A stretch of DNA of 64,000 bases, taken from the NCBI RefSeq assembly GCF_900110925.1, contig NZ_FOFP01000005.1:271866-335865 (forward strand), written 5' to 3'. A model generated the notes under the pieces. The model made no database searches and was not told the DNA's origin. It saw only the letters and a program-made list of their open reading frames with translations. Shown here in pieces: positions 8,652-17,167 of the stretch (position 1 is the first letter of the stretch; each line of letters starts with the position of its first letter). The stretch comes from Pseudomonas cuatrocienegasensis (lineage in GTDB: Bacteria; Pseudomonadota; Gammaproteobacteria; Pseudomonadales; Pseudomonadaceae). A program made the position numbers and the translations under genes.

Positions 8652-9458
8652 TCAGGCCAGCACCTCAACCGACGCCCCAAGTTGCAGTTCACCCTCTCCG
8701 CAGGCGATGAGGTTCTGCCCGAAATACACCTGACCTTCCCGCTCCCGGTAACCTTTGAGGGTCGCCAGGGGCTCACGAGCGGGATGGCGCTCACCCGTAC
8801 CAGGGTCGAGTGTGGTGATGATGCAACGCGAGCAAGGCTTGACCACTCGAAACTCCAGGGTGCCGATGCGAATACGCTGCCAGCCGTCTTCCGCATAGGC
8901 GTCGGCACCGCTGATCAGCAGGTTGGGACGAAAGCGTTCAACCGGCAAAATCTGGCCGACGCGTGTCGACAAATCGTCCAGCGAGCCCTGGTTCAGCAGG
9001 AGCAACGGAAAACCATCGCTAAAAGCCACACGCTCACCGACCTCGGCGTAACCCGTATCCACCTGTACCCCTTCATCAGTGGGCATATACACCAGGCGAC
9101 AGGGGCGCTCCAGCCACTGGCTTAACCAGGCTGCGGCAGCCTCCCCGGCATCGGGCACGCGCAAGCTCTCGCGCCAGATAATCACCCCAGTACGCGGTGC
9201 CTGCTCGTCAGGTCGGGCAACCCGTAGCTCAGGCATACCGGGCGCCTGCAGGCACAGGTGCTGCGCATCAACCCAGAGCGCCGACAGCTGAGTCATTTGC
9301 GGCAGCAGACGCTGAGTGATGAAGCGCCCATTCTGCGCATCGACTACCATCCAGCGACGATCACCGACGATACCCAGCGCATCGAGCCGCGCACTGGCCA
9401 GCGCTTCGCCGCGAGCGGACTTCAGTGGATAGCGATACAACCCGGAGAGATGCAGCAT
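8652..9458 (-). CDS. MOSC domain protein, YcbX-like (N-terminal beta-barrel plus MOSC)
   Basis: A 268-residue cytosolic protein of the MOSC family, which binds molybdenum cofactor. Residues 1-110 (starting LSGLYRYPLKS) match the MOSC N-terminal beta barrel. The MOSC domain holds FRPNLLISG and the FRVVKPCSRCIITTLDP segment, in which one Cys is the likely Mo ligand. E. coli YcbX with CysJ reduces N-hydroxylated bases such as 6-N-hydroxyaminopurine; YcbX carries an extra C-terminal ferredoxin domain (about 369 aa) that is absent here. Mo-cofactor genes 3-6 kb away are consistent. The start codon overlaps the start of the divergent gene at 9457 within a single CATG. Confidence 0.9.
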   Translation of the reverse strand: MLHLSGLYRYPLKSARGEALASARLDALGIVGDRRWMVVDAQNGRFITQRLLPQMTQLSALWVDAQHLCLQAPGMPELRVARPDEQAPRTGVIIWRESLRVPDAGEAAAAWLSQWLERPCRLVYMPTDEGVQVDTGYAEVGERVAFSDGFPLLLLNQGSLDDLSTRVGQILPVERFRPNLLISGADAYAEDGWQRIRIGTLEFRVVKPCSRCIITTLDPGTGERHPAREPLATLKGYREREGQVYFGQNLIACGEGELQLGASVEVLA

Positions 9459-9957
9459 GTCCCAACCTTCTTGTTGGCAAAACGTCGTTATACGGGCCCG
9501 TTCGCGTGCTCACAAGCCTGCCACTCTGATTGCCGCCACCCTGCTCCTGAGTGCCTGCAGCGGCAGCCCACCCGAACACCTGGGCGTACACAATGGTCGC
9601 CTGGCCGCTTGCCCCCCATCGCCCAACTGCGTCAGCAGCCAGGCCGAAACACCCGCACAGCAGATCGCTCCACTGGCGTTGCATGGCACATCCGAACAGA
9701 CCCAGGCACGGTTGCGTGAAATAGTCCAGCAAACGCCTCGGGCTCGCCTGATCGCAGACGAGCCAGGCTACCTGCGTGCCGAGTACAGCAGCCGCCTGAT
9801 GCGCTTCGTCGATGATGTGGAATTGCTGATCGGCGCGGATGCCGTGCAGGTGCGCTCGGCATCACGCTTGGGATATTCGGACCTAGGCGTCAACCGGGAA
9901 CGAATCGAGGCGCTGCGCCAGACACTGGCGCAGCAGGCAGAGGCTTACTCGGAGTAG
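9457..9957 (+). CDS. DUF1499 family lipoprotein
   Basis: A 166-residue predicted lipoprotein. After an unusually long, basic N-region a hydrophobic stretch ends in LLLSAC, giving lipidated Cys34. The mature part has the DUF1499 hallmark CPPSPNCVSSQA followed by an alpha-beta domain with RAEYSSRLMRFVDDVELLI. Function of DUF1499 is unknown. The ATG at 9457 has a GGAGAG ribosome site 8 bases upstream but overlaps the divergent MOSC start; a later start cannot be excluded because only residues from about 20 on are needed for the signal peptide. Its last 13 bases overlap the convergent cheV. Confidence 0.85.
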   Translation: MSQPSCWQNVVIRARSRAHKPATLIAATLLLSACSGSPPEHLGVHNGRLAACPPSPNCVSSQAETPAQQIAPLALHGTSEQTQARLREIVQQTPRARLIADEPGYLRAEYSSRLMRFVDDVELLIGADAVQVRSASRLGYSDLGVNRERIEALRQTLAQQAEAYSE

Positions 9958-10877
9958 TCCAGGCGCAGGCGCTCACGGACCATGTCGACCAGCTTGTCGG
10001 GCTGAAACTTGGACAGGAAATTATCGCAGCCGACCTTTTTCACCATGGCTTCGTTGAAGCTACCGGAGAGAGATGTATGCAGTACCACGTAGAGGTCTTT
10101 GAGGCGTGAGTCCTGGCGAATTTCCGTGGTCAGGCGATAGCCGTCCATTTCCGGCATTTCCGCATCGGTGATGACCATCAGCAGCTTGTCGGTCATCACT
10201 TCACCACTGTCAGCCCAGCTTTTCAGCTGGTTCAACGCCTTGAGCCCGTCAGTGGCCACATGCAGTTTCAGGCCCAACTGGGAGAGGGTGTCGCGCAACT
10301 GCATCAGCGCCACACTGGAGTCGTCGACCAACAGCACTTCACGGCCCTTGGCATGTTCGAGCAGCGGGTCAGCCAGGCGATCCCCGGAAATCTTCACGTT
10401 GTAGGGCACGATTTCGGCGAGCACCTTCTCCACATCGATGATTTCCACCAATTGATCTTCGACCTTGGTGATCGCCGTCAGGTAGTGCTGGCGACCCGCG
10501 CCACCAGGCGGTGGCAGGATCGACTCCCAGTTGAGGTTGAGAATACGGTCCACCCCACCCACCAGAAACGCCTGGATCGAACGGTTGTACTCAGTGACGA
10601 TGATGGTACTGCGCTCATCCGGAACGATCGGGCGCATGCCAATGGCCTGGGACAGATCGATGACCGGCAAGGTCTGCCCACGCAGGTTGACCACGCCGCA
10701 GACGAAACGATGGCGATGCGGCATTAGCGTGAGCTTGGGCATCTGCAGGACTTCCTGCACCTTGAACACGTTGATTGCGAACAACTGCCGCCCCGCCAGA
10801 CGAAACATCAGGATTTCCAGGCGGTTCTCACCCACCAGCTGGGTGCGTTGGTCAACTGAGTCGAGAATACCGGCCAT
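9945..10877 (-). CDS. cheV: Chemotaxis coupling protein CheV (CheW-REC), copy 1
   Basis: A 310-residue cytosolic adaptor joining a CheW-like scaffold domain to a receiver domain, which links chemoreceptors to CheA and may act as a phosphate sink. The CheW domain spans about 20-160 (FAINVFKVQEV, VNLRGQTLPVIDL). The receiver spans 178-305 with acidic pair D185/D186, phospho-acceptor D238 (ITDAEMPEMDG), HTS switch and Lys in SKF, all present, so it should be phosphorylatable. The start MAGILDSVDQ is preferred over a TTG four codons upstream because TGGAG lies just before it. No other che genes are nearby. A paralogue is at 15914. Confidence 0.92.
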   Translation of the reverse strand: MAGILDSVDQRTQLVGENRLEILMFRLAGRQLFAINVFKVQEVLQMPKLTLMPHRHRFVCGVVNLRGQTLPVIDLSQAIGMRPIVPDERSTIIVTEYNRSIQAFLVGGVDRILNLNWESILPPPGGAGRQHYLTAITKVEDQLVEIIDVEKVLAEIVPYNVKISGDRLADPLLEHAKGREVLLVDDSSVALMQLRDTLSQLGLKLHVATDGLKALNQLKSWADSGEVMTDKLLMVITDAEMPEMDGYRLTTEIRQDSRLKDLYVVLHTSLSGSFNEAMVKKVGCDNFLSKFQPDKLVDMVRERLRLDYSE

Positions 10878-10965
10878 GGGGGGCTCCAAAAAGGGATAGA
10901 TCTAGCTACGCCACGGGTTATCGGCCGTTCACAGCGTTACTGAAGTGCCATCATGCCTCAGGCGC

Positions 10966-11895
10966 TCACGCGTCACCAGTGAGGCCGAATCCGGATGCGT
11001 TAGCTTCTAGTAAAGGCGATTCTGAGGGTAGATGCACGCGCAGCGCTGCAGGATGGCAAGTAAAACGCATTGTCCGCGCCTGCATAGGTTCACCGTCGAG
11101 GTTAAGGTCCAGCCCTTCCGGGGCTTCGACCTCCAGCCACGGCAGGCGCGCACTGATGGCCACGCTGTCGACGCCATTGATCCCGCCCGAGACCAAGGTG
11201 CCGAGCGTACCCACCACATCGGCAGCGGCCGGGATGATGCAGATATCGAGCAAGCCATCATTAACCGCCGCATGAGGACAAAGCACATGCCCTCCGCCCG
11301 CCTGACGCCCATTGCCAATACCCAGGGCAAGCACCTCACCCTCCCAGTGGAAGTCCGGGCCGTTGAATCGGGCAAAGGACGATTTGACCTCGGCGAAACG
11401 CGTCAGGCCAGTTAGCAGGTAGGCAGCGCCGCCCAGCACACGCTTGAGGTCTTCCGACGTATTGGCGGTCACGCTCGAGCCAAAGCCGCCAGTGGCCATA
11501 TTGAGAAAGACCTGGCCGGCAATTTCACCCAGATCAATTGCCTGGGCCGGCTGGTCGAGCAGTGCCAACGCCTCCATTGGCTCCAGAGCAATGCCGGCGG
11601 CACGGGCGAAATCGTTGGCAGTCCCTAGCGGCAGCAGTGCCAGGCTGGTGTCGCTTTCGCTGCGCACCAGGGCTTCAGCCACCTCACGCAAGGTGCCATC
11701 CCCACCCCCGGCGATCACCAAGGGATAACCATCGCGCACCGCCTCGTTGACCAGGCGGGCGGCATCTCCTCCTTCCCAGGTCAGCCGTACAGCCAGCTCC
11801 CAGCCGTCCTTGCGGCGCGCCATAACCGCTGCGCGCACCGCCTCATTGAGGGCCTGTTTACCATGCAGAATCAATAATGCCTTGCGCTCGTGCAT
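10966..11895 (-). CDS. yegS: Lipid/diacylglycerol kinase-like protein YegS
   Basis: A 309-residue soluble kinase of the DAGK_cat fold. The nucleotide-binding GGGDGT motif (VIAGGGDGTLREVAEAL, near residues 65-80) and PLGTANDFAR are intact, as are FLNMATGGFG and the C-terminal LDGE segment. E. coli YegS phosphorylates phosphatidylglycerol in vitro; the physiological substrate is unclear. The start MHERKALLILHG is set by a GGGGAG ribosome site; the frame is open 27 codons further up. It lies 88 bases upstream of cheV on the same strand. Confidence 0.92.
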   Translation of the reverse strand: MHERKALLILHGKQALNEAVRAAVMARRKDGWELAVRLTWEGGDAARLVNEAVRDGYPLVIAGGGDGTLREVAEALVRSESDTSLALLPLGTANDFARAAGIALEPMEALALLDQPAQAIDLGEIAGQVFLNMATGGFGSSVTANTSEDLKRVLGGAAYLLTGLTRFAEVKSSFARFNGPDFHWEGEVLALGIGNGRQAGGGHVLCPHAAVNDGLLDICIIPAAADVVGTLGTLVSGGINGVDSVAISARLPWLEVEAPEGLDLNLDGEPMQARTMRFTCHPAALRVHLPSESPLLEANASGFGLTGDA

Positions 11896-12004
11896 CGCCA
11901 CTCCCCTGCCAGCCAATGAACCCTTAGAGTCCGATTCAGGTCGATGACCTCCTATGCAGACAACGCCAGAGGGCAATTGTCACAGCAAGTCGCCCACCTG
12001 AAAC

Positions 12005-12063
12005 ATCTACCAAGTAGATATATAAGGCGGAATATTTACCATTTTTATCAATTAAAAATTGAT
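12005..12063. promoter_or_regulatory. AT-rich promoter region with two dyads upstream of the pirin gene
   Basis: In an otherwise GC-rich context 12001-12065 is AT-rich and holds two perfect inverted repeats: ATCTAC-CAA-GTAGAT (12005-12019) and ATCAATT-AAA-AATTGAT (12047-12063). They lie about 105 and 60 bases upstream of the ATG at 12124. This is a good place for a promoter and operator; pirin genes are often controlled by redox- or electrophile-responsive regulators, but no regulator is adjacent here. Confidence 0.5.
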
Positions 12064-12123
12064 GGATTATGCCTACCATCACGACCGATCACTTCAACGG
12101 TCACTCACAACGAGACTACTACC

Positions 12124-12822
12124 ATGATTGATATTCGTCCCTTCGAGGCCCTTGGCGGTGCTCACCATGGCTGGCTGAACGCACGCCATCACTTCTCCTT
12201 TGCCGAGTACCACGACGCATCCCGCATGAACTGGGGGCGACTGCGGGTATGGAATGACGACGAGATCGCCCCGCATTCGGGCTTTGCGCCGCACCCGCAC
12301 CGCGACATGGAAATCATCACCTATGTTCGCAAAGGCGCCATCACCCATGAGGACAACCTGGGCAACCGCGGCCGTACCGAGGCGGGTGACGTGCAGGTCA
12401 TGAGCGCAGGCACTGGCATCGCTCACAGCGAGTACAACCTGGAAGATGAAACCACGCAGATATTCCAGATATGGATTCAGCCCAACCAGGCCGGCCTGCC
12501 GCCTTCCTGGGGGGCCAAACCCTTTCCCAAAGGCGAGCGTGCCGGTGCATTCGTCACCCTGGCCAGTGGCTTCGAGGAAGACAGCGATGCCCTGCGCATC
12601 CGCACCGACGCACGCCTGGTAGCCGCTACGGTGAAGGCCGGCCAGAGCGCCGAATACGCCCTGCAGCCAGGTCGCAAGGCTTATCTGGTGGGTGCCAGCG
12701 GGCGTTTCTCGGTCAACGGGGTAGCGGCCAACGCCCGAGATGGCGTGGCCATTGCCGATGAAGCGCTGATCCGCGTCGAGGCGTTAGAAGACAGCGAGAT
12801 CGTACTGGTGGATGTGGCCTAA
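12124..12822 (+). CDS. Pirin family protein (YhhW-like quercetin 2,3-dioxygenase fold)
   Basis: A 232-residue bicupin. The metal ligands known for YhhW/pirin are all visible: H57 and H59 in FAPHPHRDME, H101 and E103 in GTGIAHSEYN. YhhW-type proteins degrade quercetin in vitro; in bacteria the real role is uncertain and may be redox or stress signalling. Length equals YhhW (231). The ATG with MIDIRPFEALGG is chosen because it aligns with the family; the frame is open further upstream through the AT-rich promoter. Ends 31 bases from the convergent moeA. Confidence 0.92.
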   Translation: MIDIRPFEALGGAHHGWLNARHHFSFAEYHDASRMNWGRLRVWNDDEIAPHSGFAPHPHRDMEIITYVRKGAITHEDNLGNRGRTEAGDVQVMSAGTGIAHSEYNLEDETTQIFQIWIQPNQAGLPPSWGAKPFPKGERAGAFVTLASGFEEDSDALRIRTDARLVAATVKAGQSAEYALQPGRKAYLVGASGRFSVNGVAANARDGVAIADEALIRVEALEDSEIVLVDVA

Positions 12823-12853
12823 ACATGCACCGCCTGCCTACGGGCCGGGCCGG

Positions 12854-14068
12854 CTAACCCAGCAGTTCGCTAAGCGGGATAAAACGCAACCGCTCGCCGG
12901 GTTCGAGCGTCGTCCCCTCGCGCACCTCTGCCAGTCCTTCGGCCCAGGCGGCGCTACGCAGCACACCGGAACTCTGATTGGCATAGGGCACCACCTGCCC
13001 GCCTTCGAGCCGCGCGCGCAGGTATTCGCGACGCTGCCCGGCCTTGCTCCAGGTGAAACCAGCTGGCAGCTCGACCCCTAGGGGTTCGACACGCTGCACA
13101 CCCATGCGGCGCAGCAGATAAGGCCGCGCCAGCAGGCCAAAGGTCACCAGGGTAGACGCGGGATTGCCCGGCAAGCCGATTACCGGCACACCGCGAAACT
13201 GGCCAAAGGTCAGCGGTTTACCCGGCTTGATCGCCAACTTCCAGAGCATCAGCTCGCCGGCCTCGCGCAGCGCCACACCGAGAAAGTCGGCTTCACCGAC
13301 CGACACACCGCCAGTGGAGAGGATCAGGTCGACATCGTTGAGTGCCGCCAGAGCCGCGCGGGTCTTGGCCAGGTCGTCGGCGAGAATACCGCCATCCACC
13401 ACCTCGCACCCCAGACGCTGCAGCCAGGCGATCAACAGGCGCCGATTACTGTTGTAGATCTGCCCCGCAGCCAGAGGCTCGCCCGGTTCGACCAACTCGT
13501 CACCGGTCGACAGCACAGCCACCCGCACCCGGCGACAGACCTCAAGCTGAGCCTGGCCAAGGGAAGCCGCCAGACCCAGCTCGATAGGCCCGAGGCGGGT
13601 GCCAGCTGGCAGTACGCAGTCGCCAACACGGGTTTCCTGACCTTGCGGGCGAACATTCTGTCCTGCGCGCAGAGGCGCGGCAAAACACACCCGGCCATCC
13701 GCCTCGAGTGTGACGTTCTCCTGCATCTCTACCGTATCGGCCCCTGCCGGCAGGGGCGCACCGGTGAAGATTCGCGCACAGGTGCCTGGCTGCAACGCAG
13801 GCGGTGCTTCGCCGGCCTGGATGCGCTGGCTGACTGGCAGCGGCGTACCCTGCCAATCGGTCAGGCACAGGGCGTAACCATCCATGGCACTGTTGGGCCA
13901 TGGCGGCAGGTCGAGCGGGGCGATCAACGGCTGCGCCAGCACGCGGCCGTCGGCCTGCGCCAGGATGACTGTTTCACGCCCCTGAACCGGCGTGGCATCG
14001 GCCCGTTCAAGCAAGCGCCGCAACGCCTCCTCGACCGGCATCAAGCTGGATTGGCCGGCAGCGCTCAT
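12854..14068 (-). CDS. moeA: Molybdopterin molybdenumtransferase MoeA
   Basis: Inserts molybdate into adenylylated molybdopterin to give Mo-cofactor. The 404 residues show the MoeA order: [13 protein letters not shown] near residue 60, then [10 protein letters not shown] with [11 protein letters not shown], then [13 protein letters not shown], then [12 protein letters not shown] and the C-terminal beta domain. Its start overlaps the stop of moaB by 4 bases, so the two are translationally coupled. The frame is open upstream inside moaB; MSAAGQSS is taken as start. Confidence 0.96.
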   Translation of the reverse strand: MSAAGQSSLMPVEEALRRLLERADATPVQGRETVILAQADGRVLAQPLIAPLDLPPWPNSAMDGYALCLTDWQGTPLPVSQRIQAGEAPPALQPGTCARIFTGAPLPAGADTVEMQENVTLEADGRVCFAAPLRAGQNVRPQGQETRVGDCVLPAGTRLGPIELGLAASLGQAQLEVCRRVRVAVLSTGDELVEPGEPLAAGQIYNSNRRLLIAWLQRLGCEVVDGGILADDLAKTRAALAALNDVDLILSTGGVSVGEADFLGVALREAGELMLWKLAIKPGKPLTFGQFRGVPVIGLPGNPASTLVTFGLLARPYLLRRMGVQRVEPLGVELPAGFTWSKAGQRREYLRARLEGGQVVPYANQSSGVLRSAAWAEGLAEVREGTTLEPGERLRFIPLSELLG

Positions 14069-14604
14069 CCACGGCTCTCGCAGGCATCGGCCTGTTTCAG
14101 GTGGGCGACGAAGTTGCAGGGACGATGGCGGGCATCCAACTGGTCGGCCAGGATGCCGTCCCAGCCAGTGCGACAGGCGTTGGTCGAACCCGGCAGGCAG
14201 CACACCAGGGTGCCGTTGGACAGCCCCGCCAGGGCGCGCGACTGGATGGTCGAGGTACCGATATCAGCCACGGAAATCTGCCGGAACAGCTCGCCAAAAC
14301 CATCAACTTGTTTGTCCAGCAAGCAGGCAACAGCTTCCGGCGTACTGTCGCGCCCGGTAAAGCCCGTGCCCCCGGTGACCAGCACCACCTGCACCTGCTC
14401 GTCGGCGATCCAGGTCGCGACTTGAGCACGAATGCGGTACAGGTCATCCTTGAGCAGCACCCGCGCCGCCAGACGATGCCCAGCGGCCTGCAGTCGATCA
14501 ACAAACAGCTGCCCGGAGGTATCGGTCGCTTCGGTACGGGTGTCGCTGACGGTCAGAACGGCGATATTGAGCGGCACGAATACCGCCTCGGCCTTGTGAT
14601 TCAT
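14065..14604 (-). CDS. moaB: Molybdenum cofactor biosynthesis protein B
   Basis: A 179-residue MPT-binding protein of the MogA/MoaB fold, thought to adenylylate molybdopterin before MoeA. Motifs: AVLTVSDTR near residue 15, [13 protein letters not shown] near 78, and [14 protein letters not shown] near 145. The start MNHKAEAVF is used; an upstream in-frame ATG would extend it into the region shared with mobA. First gene of a moaB-moeA pair and divergent from mobA, with 68 bases between starts. Confidence 0.95.
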   Translation of the reverse strand: MNHKAEAVFVPLNIAVLTVSDTRTEATDTSGQLFVDRLQAAGHRLAARVLLKDDLYRIRAQVATWIADEQVQVVLVTGGTGFTGRDSTPEAVACLLDKQVDGFGELFRQISVADIGTSTIQSRALAGLSNGTLVCCLPGSTNACRTGWDGILADQLDARHRPCNFVAHLKQADACESRG

Positions 14605-14672
14605 GGCAGGTTTCCAGTTGTCGTTCACGATGCCCGCTGTTATATCACAGGCCCCGCTCACGAGGCCTCGCC

Positions 14673-15269
14673 ATGCCCGCATATCCCGCTTATCCAAACC
14701 TCTCGGTCCTGCTCCTGGCCGGCGGCCGTGGCCAGCGCATGGCCGGCCAGGACAAGGGCTTGCTGCCCTGGCGCGGCAAGCCGCTGATCGCCTGGATAGC
14801 CGAGCAGGTCAGGCCACTGACGGATGACCTGCTGATTTCCTGCAATCGCAACCAGGCACAGTACGCTGCCCACGCCGACCGACTGGTCGCAGACCCGAGT
14901 CCAGATTACCTGGGGCCGCTGGCAGGCATATTGACGGGCCTGCGGGCTGCCCGCCATGAACAGCTGTTGATCCTGCCCTGCGATGCACCGTGCATAGACC
15001 GGGACCTGCTCAATGACCTGCTCGCCCTGGCAGGCGACAACCCGGTGATGGTGCGCCAAGGGGATTTCTGGGAGCCGTTGTTCAGCATCGTACCGCGCGT
15101 ATTACTGGAAGATCTGGAGCGAGCCTGGCTGGAAGGTGTGCGCAGCCCACAACGTTGGTTGCAACCTCTAAACCCCCATGCACTGATCTGCGCAGCAGGA
15201 GATCGACGTCTGGCCAACTTCAATACGCCAGACTGGCTTGAAGAGGAAAACGGGCAATCTAGCGGCTAA
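14673..15269 (+). CDS. mobA: Molybdenum cofactor guanylyltransferase
   Basis: Transfers GMP from GTP to Mo-molybdopterin, giving the bis-MGD cofactor of DMSO-reductase family enzymes (nitrate reductases, formate dehydrogenases). 198 residues with the signature LLAGGRGQRMAGQDKGLLPW (residues 14-33), an ILPCDAPCID segment near 105 for Mg-GTP, and a MobA-like C-terminus. Its presence implies that this organism makes bis-MGD enzymes. Divergent from moaB-moeA. Confidence 0.95.
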   Translation: MPAYPAYPNLSVLLLAGGRGQRMAGQDKGLLPWRGKPLIAWIAEQVRPLTDDLLISCNRNQAQYAAHADRLVADPSPDYLGPLAGILTGLRAARHEQLLILPCDAPCIDRDLLNDLLALAGDNPVMVRQGDFWEPLFSIVPRVLLEDLERAWLEGVRSPQRWLQPLNPHALICAAGDRRLANFNTPDWLEEENGQSSG

Positions 15270-15335
15270 CATTCGGGAACTTGCAGAAGATATGCACGTC
15301 TGAGCAGGTAACCCTGTCAACCAAGGAGAATTGTC

Positions 15336-15557
15336 ATGACTCAACGAATTATCCCGGCATGCCTGCTGGCACTCGGCCTGGCCACACTGGTCGGCTGTGC
15401 ATCACCCACCGTCATCACCCTCAACGACGGCCGTGAAATCCAGGCTGTCGACACCCCTGATTATGACGACGAGTCCGGCTTCTACGAGTTCGAGCAACTC
15501 GACGGCAAGCGCTCCAAGGTCAACAAAGATCAGGTACGGACAGTCAAAGAGTTGTAA
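15336..15557 (+). CDS. YgdI/YgdR family small lipoprotein
   Basis: A 73-residue lipoprotein. Signal MTQRIIPACLLALGLATLVG with lipobox LVGC, lipidated Cys21, then a compact SH3-like DUF903 domain (VITLNDGREIQAVDTPDYD ... KVNKDQVRTVKEL) typical of YgdI/YgdR. Ribosome site AAGGAG 6 bases before ATG. Function unknown. The gap to the tRNA holds the tRNA promoter. Confidence 0.92.
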   Translation: MTQRIIPACLLALGLATLVGCASPTVITLNDGREIQAVDTPDYDDESGFYEFEQLDGKRSKVNKDQVRTVKEL

Positions 15558-15721
15558 TCGGCGCAGGGCCCCCACTCCTGCGCTGGGCCGGGCGGCAGAG
15601 GCGAAGCGGCTGTATAGCCACTAACGTCAGCGTCGCCTGGCCACCCTTGATAAGCGGCTTAGCTATAAATTCAGCCTCTATCCAGGCGGTCCCAGAGGGT
15701 AAAAAATTTTGGCCTAACCCC

Positions 15722-15749
15722 TTGTACAGCAAAAGTTTTTCAGTACAAT
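15722..15749 (+). promoter_or_regulatory. Sigma-70 promoter of tRNA-Pro(CGG)
   Basis: TTGTAC (15722-15727) and TACAAT (15744-15749) separated by 16 bases, placing transcription start about 4 bases before the mature tRNA. An A/T-rich UP-like stretch (AAAAAATTTT) lies just upstream of the -35. Confidence 0.8.
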
Positions 15750-15759
15750 CTCGACCCAT

Positions 15760-15836
15760 CGGAGTGTAGCGCAGCTTGGTAGCGCGTCTCGTTCGGGACG
15801 AGAAGGTCGCAGGTTCGAATCCTGTCTCTCCGACCA
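15760..15836 (+). tRNA. tRNA-Pro (anticodon CGG)
   Basis: Cloverleaf of 77 bases including encoded CCA. Acceptor arms CGGAGTG and CTCTCCG (one T-T mismatch at pair 6-67), D arm GCGC/GCGC, anticodon stem TCTCG/CGAGA with loop TTCGGGA (anticodon CGG), T arm GCAGG-TTCGAAT-CCTGT. Own promoter and terminator. Confidence 0.97.
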
Positions 15837-15843
15837 ATCCCTA

Positions 15844-15877
15844 GAAAGCCCGCCTGTGTGCGGGCTTTCGCGTTTCT
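15844..15877 (+). terminator. Terminator after tRNA-Pro(CGG)
   Basis: Perfect 10-bp stem GAAAGCCCGC / GCGGGCTTTC with a 6-base loop, 8 bases after the tRNA CCA, followed by a modest T-rich stretch. It may also end the convergent cheV-like gene. Confidence 0.85.
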
Positions 15878-15913
15878 ACCCTTTGGCAAGCCCAAATGGC
15901 TGAGCTCAACGGC

Positions 15914-16798
15914 TCAGCCCAGGGTTTCGAAAGCCCTGACCATTGCACGACTGAGGTCGCTACTGGAGAACTTGGTGAGCATGTCATTGGCGCCTACCGC
16001 CCGCGCGCGCTCGGTATTCATGGTGCTGTCGAGCGAGGTGTGCAGAAGCACGTAGGTACTGCCGATATCCGCCTCGCGGCGCAAGGTCTGTACCAGGCTG
16101 TAGCCGTCCATCTCCGGCATCTCGATATCCGATACCAGCACCTCGATCGGCTCGCCCTCCTTGTAGTGGGCGTGCAGCATTGCCAGCGCGCCGGCAGCGC
16201 TGCGCACCGTCTGACAATCGAGTTCCAAGCGTTTCAGGGTATTGAGGCTCAACTGCAGCGCAACCTGAGAGTCGTCCACGACCAATACCCGGCGCCCGCG
16301 CAACAGGTCCCGTTCAGCGGGCGTAAGAATCTGCTCATCGGCCTCAGCCACCAGCGGCGGCGCCAGATCGTGAAGCACCCGCTCGATGTCGAGGATCTGC
16401 ACGATGCGTCCATCGATCTGTGTTACCCCGGTAATGAAAGCGCCGCTGCCCGTAGCGGCCGGGGGGCGTTTCACATCCCGCGCCGAGCACTGCACGATAC
16501 GTTCAACCTGATGCACATGCAGGCCCTGGCGCGAGCGACTCAGCTCGGTGACGATCAGGCAGCCATCACGAGTGTCACTGCCGCCCACCTCACCGATGGC
16601 ACGCGCCAGGTCAATCACGGTCATGGCCGCGCCACGCAGCGAAGCAACACCGCGCACATGGGGATGGTGGCTGGGCAACCGGGTCAGCGTGGGACAGGGA
16701 ATAATCTCGTTGACCTTGAGCAGATTGATACCCAGCAGGCGCCCGCTGTGCAGACGAAACAACAGCAACGACAGATTGTCTTCAAGGCCAGAACTCAT
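15914..16798 (-). CDS. CheV-type chemotaxis coupling protein (CheW-REC), copy 2
   Basis: A 294-residue paralogue of the protein at 9945, with the same CheW (about 10-150) then receiver (168-290) order. Receiver residues are intact: D175/D176, phospho-acceptor D224 in SDIEMPEMDG, HTS, and TKF Lys. The CheW half is more divergent from the classical CheV than copy 1. Start MSSGLEDN is set by AAAGGAGATGG 8 bases upstream; the frame extends 20 codons further without a ribosome site. No chemoreceptor or CheA gene adjoins. Confidence 0.9.
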   Translation of the reverse strand: MSSGLEDNLSLLLFRLHSGRLLGINLLKVNEIIPCPTLTRLPSHHPHVRGVASLRGAAMTVIDLARAIGEVGGSDTRDGCLIVTELSRSRQGLHVHQVERIVQCSARDVKRPPAATGSGAFITGVTQIDGRIVQILDIERVLHDLAPPLVAEADEQILTPAERDLLRGRRVLVVDDSQVALQLSLNTLKRLELDCQTVRSAAGALAMLHAHYKEGEPIEVLVSDIEMPEMDGYSLVQTLRREADIGSTYVLLHTSLDSTMNTERARAVGANDMLTKFSSSDLSRAMVRAFETLG

Positions 16799-16881
16799 TG
16801 CGCCATCTCCTTTGCTGCATCGACGACTTTGATAACCAGCTATCAAGCGTACCAGCATGGGCGTGCGGGTTCGACGTTGAA

Positions 16882-17127
16882 TCAGCCCTGATGGCTGAGA
16901 AACTCCACGATCTGCGCCGCATCGAACGGCCAGTCCAGCTCGGCACCGGTATCGCAGCGTTTTAACACAGGGATGCGCACGCCATACTGCTCGACCCAGT
17001 CGGCCTGCTCGGCGATATCAACCAGCTCGACCAGCAAACCGTGCTCAACAAACGGCATCAGCAGCGCCTCGGCCACCTCACACAGGTGACATCCCAGGGT
17101 ACCGAACAGCTGACATTCCGGACGCAT
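16882..17127 (-). CDS. Glutaredoxin-like protein (DUF836)
   Basis: An 81-residue thioredoxin-fold protein with LFGTLGCHLCEVAE near the N-terminus, the CxxC of this family, and the conserved cis-Pro segment RIPVLKR. The start is the second in-frame ATG (MRPECQLF) because an almost perfect AAGGAGG ribosome site lies 6 bases before it; the first ATG, 18 bases upstream, has none. Likely a small thiol-disulfide protein of the cytosol; partner unknown. It lies 40 bases downstream of the DUF5610 gene, same strand. Confidence 0.88.
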   Translation of the reverse strand: MRPECQLFGTLGCHLCEVAEALLMPFVEHGLLVELVDIAEQADWVEQYGVRIPVLKRCDTGAELDWPFDAAQIVEFLSHQG

Positions 17128-17167
17128 GGGCGCCTCCTTACTCATTCGGCGCGCAGTTTACATCGAC

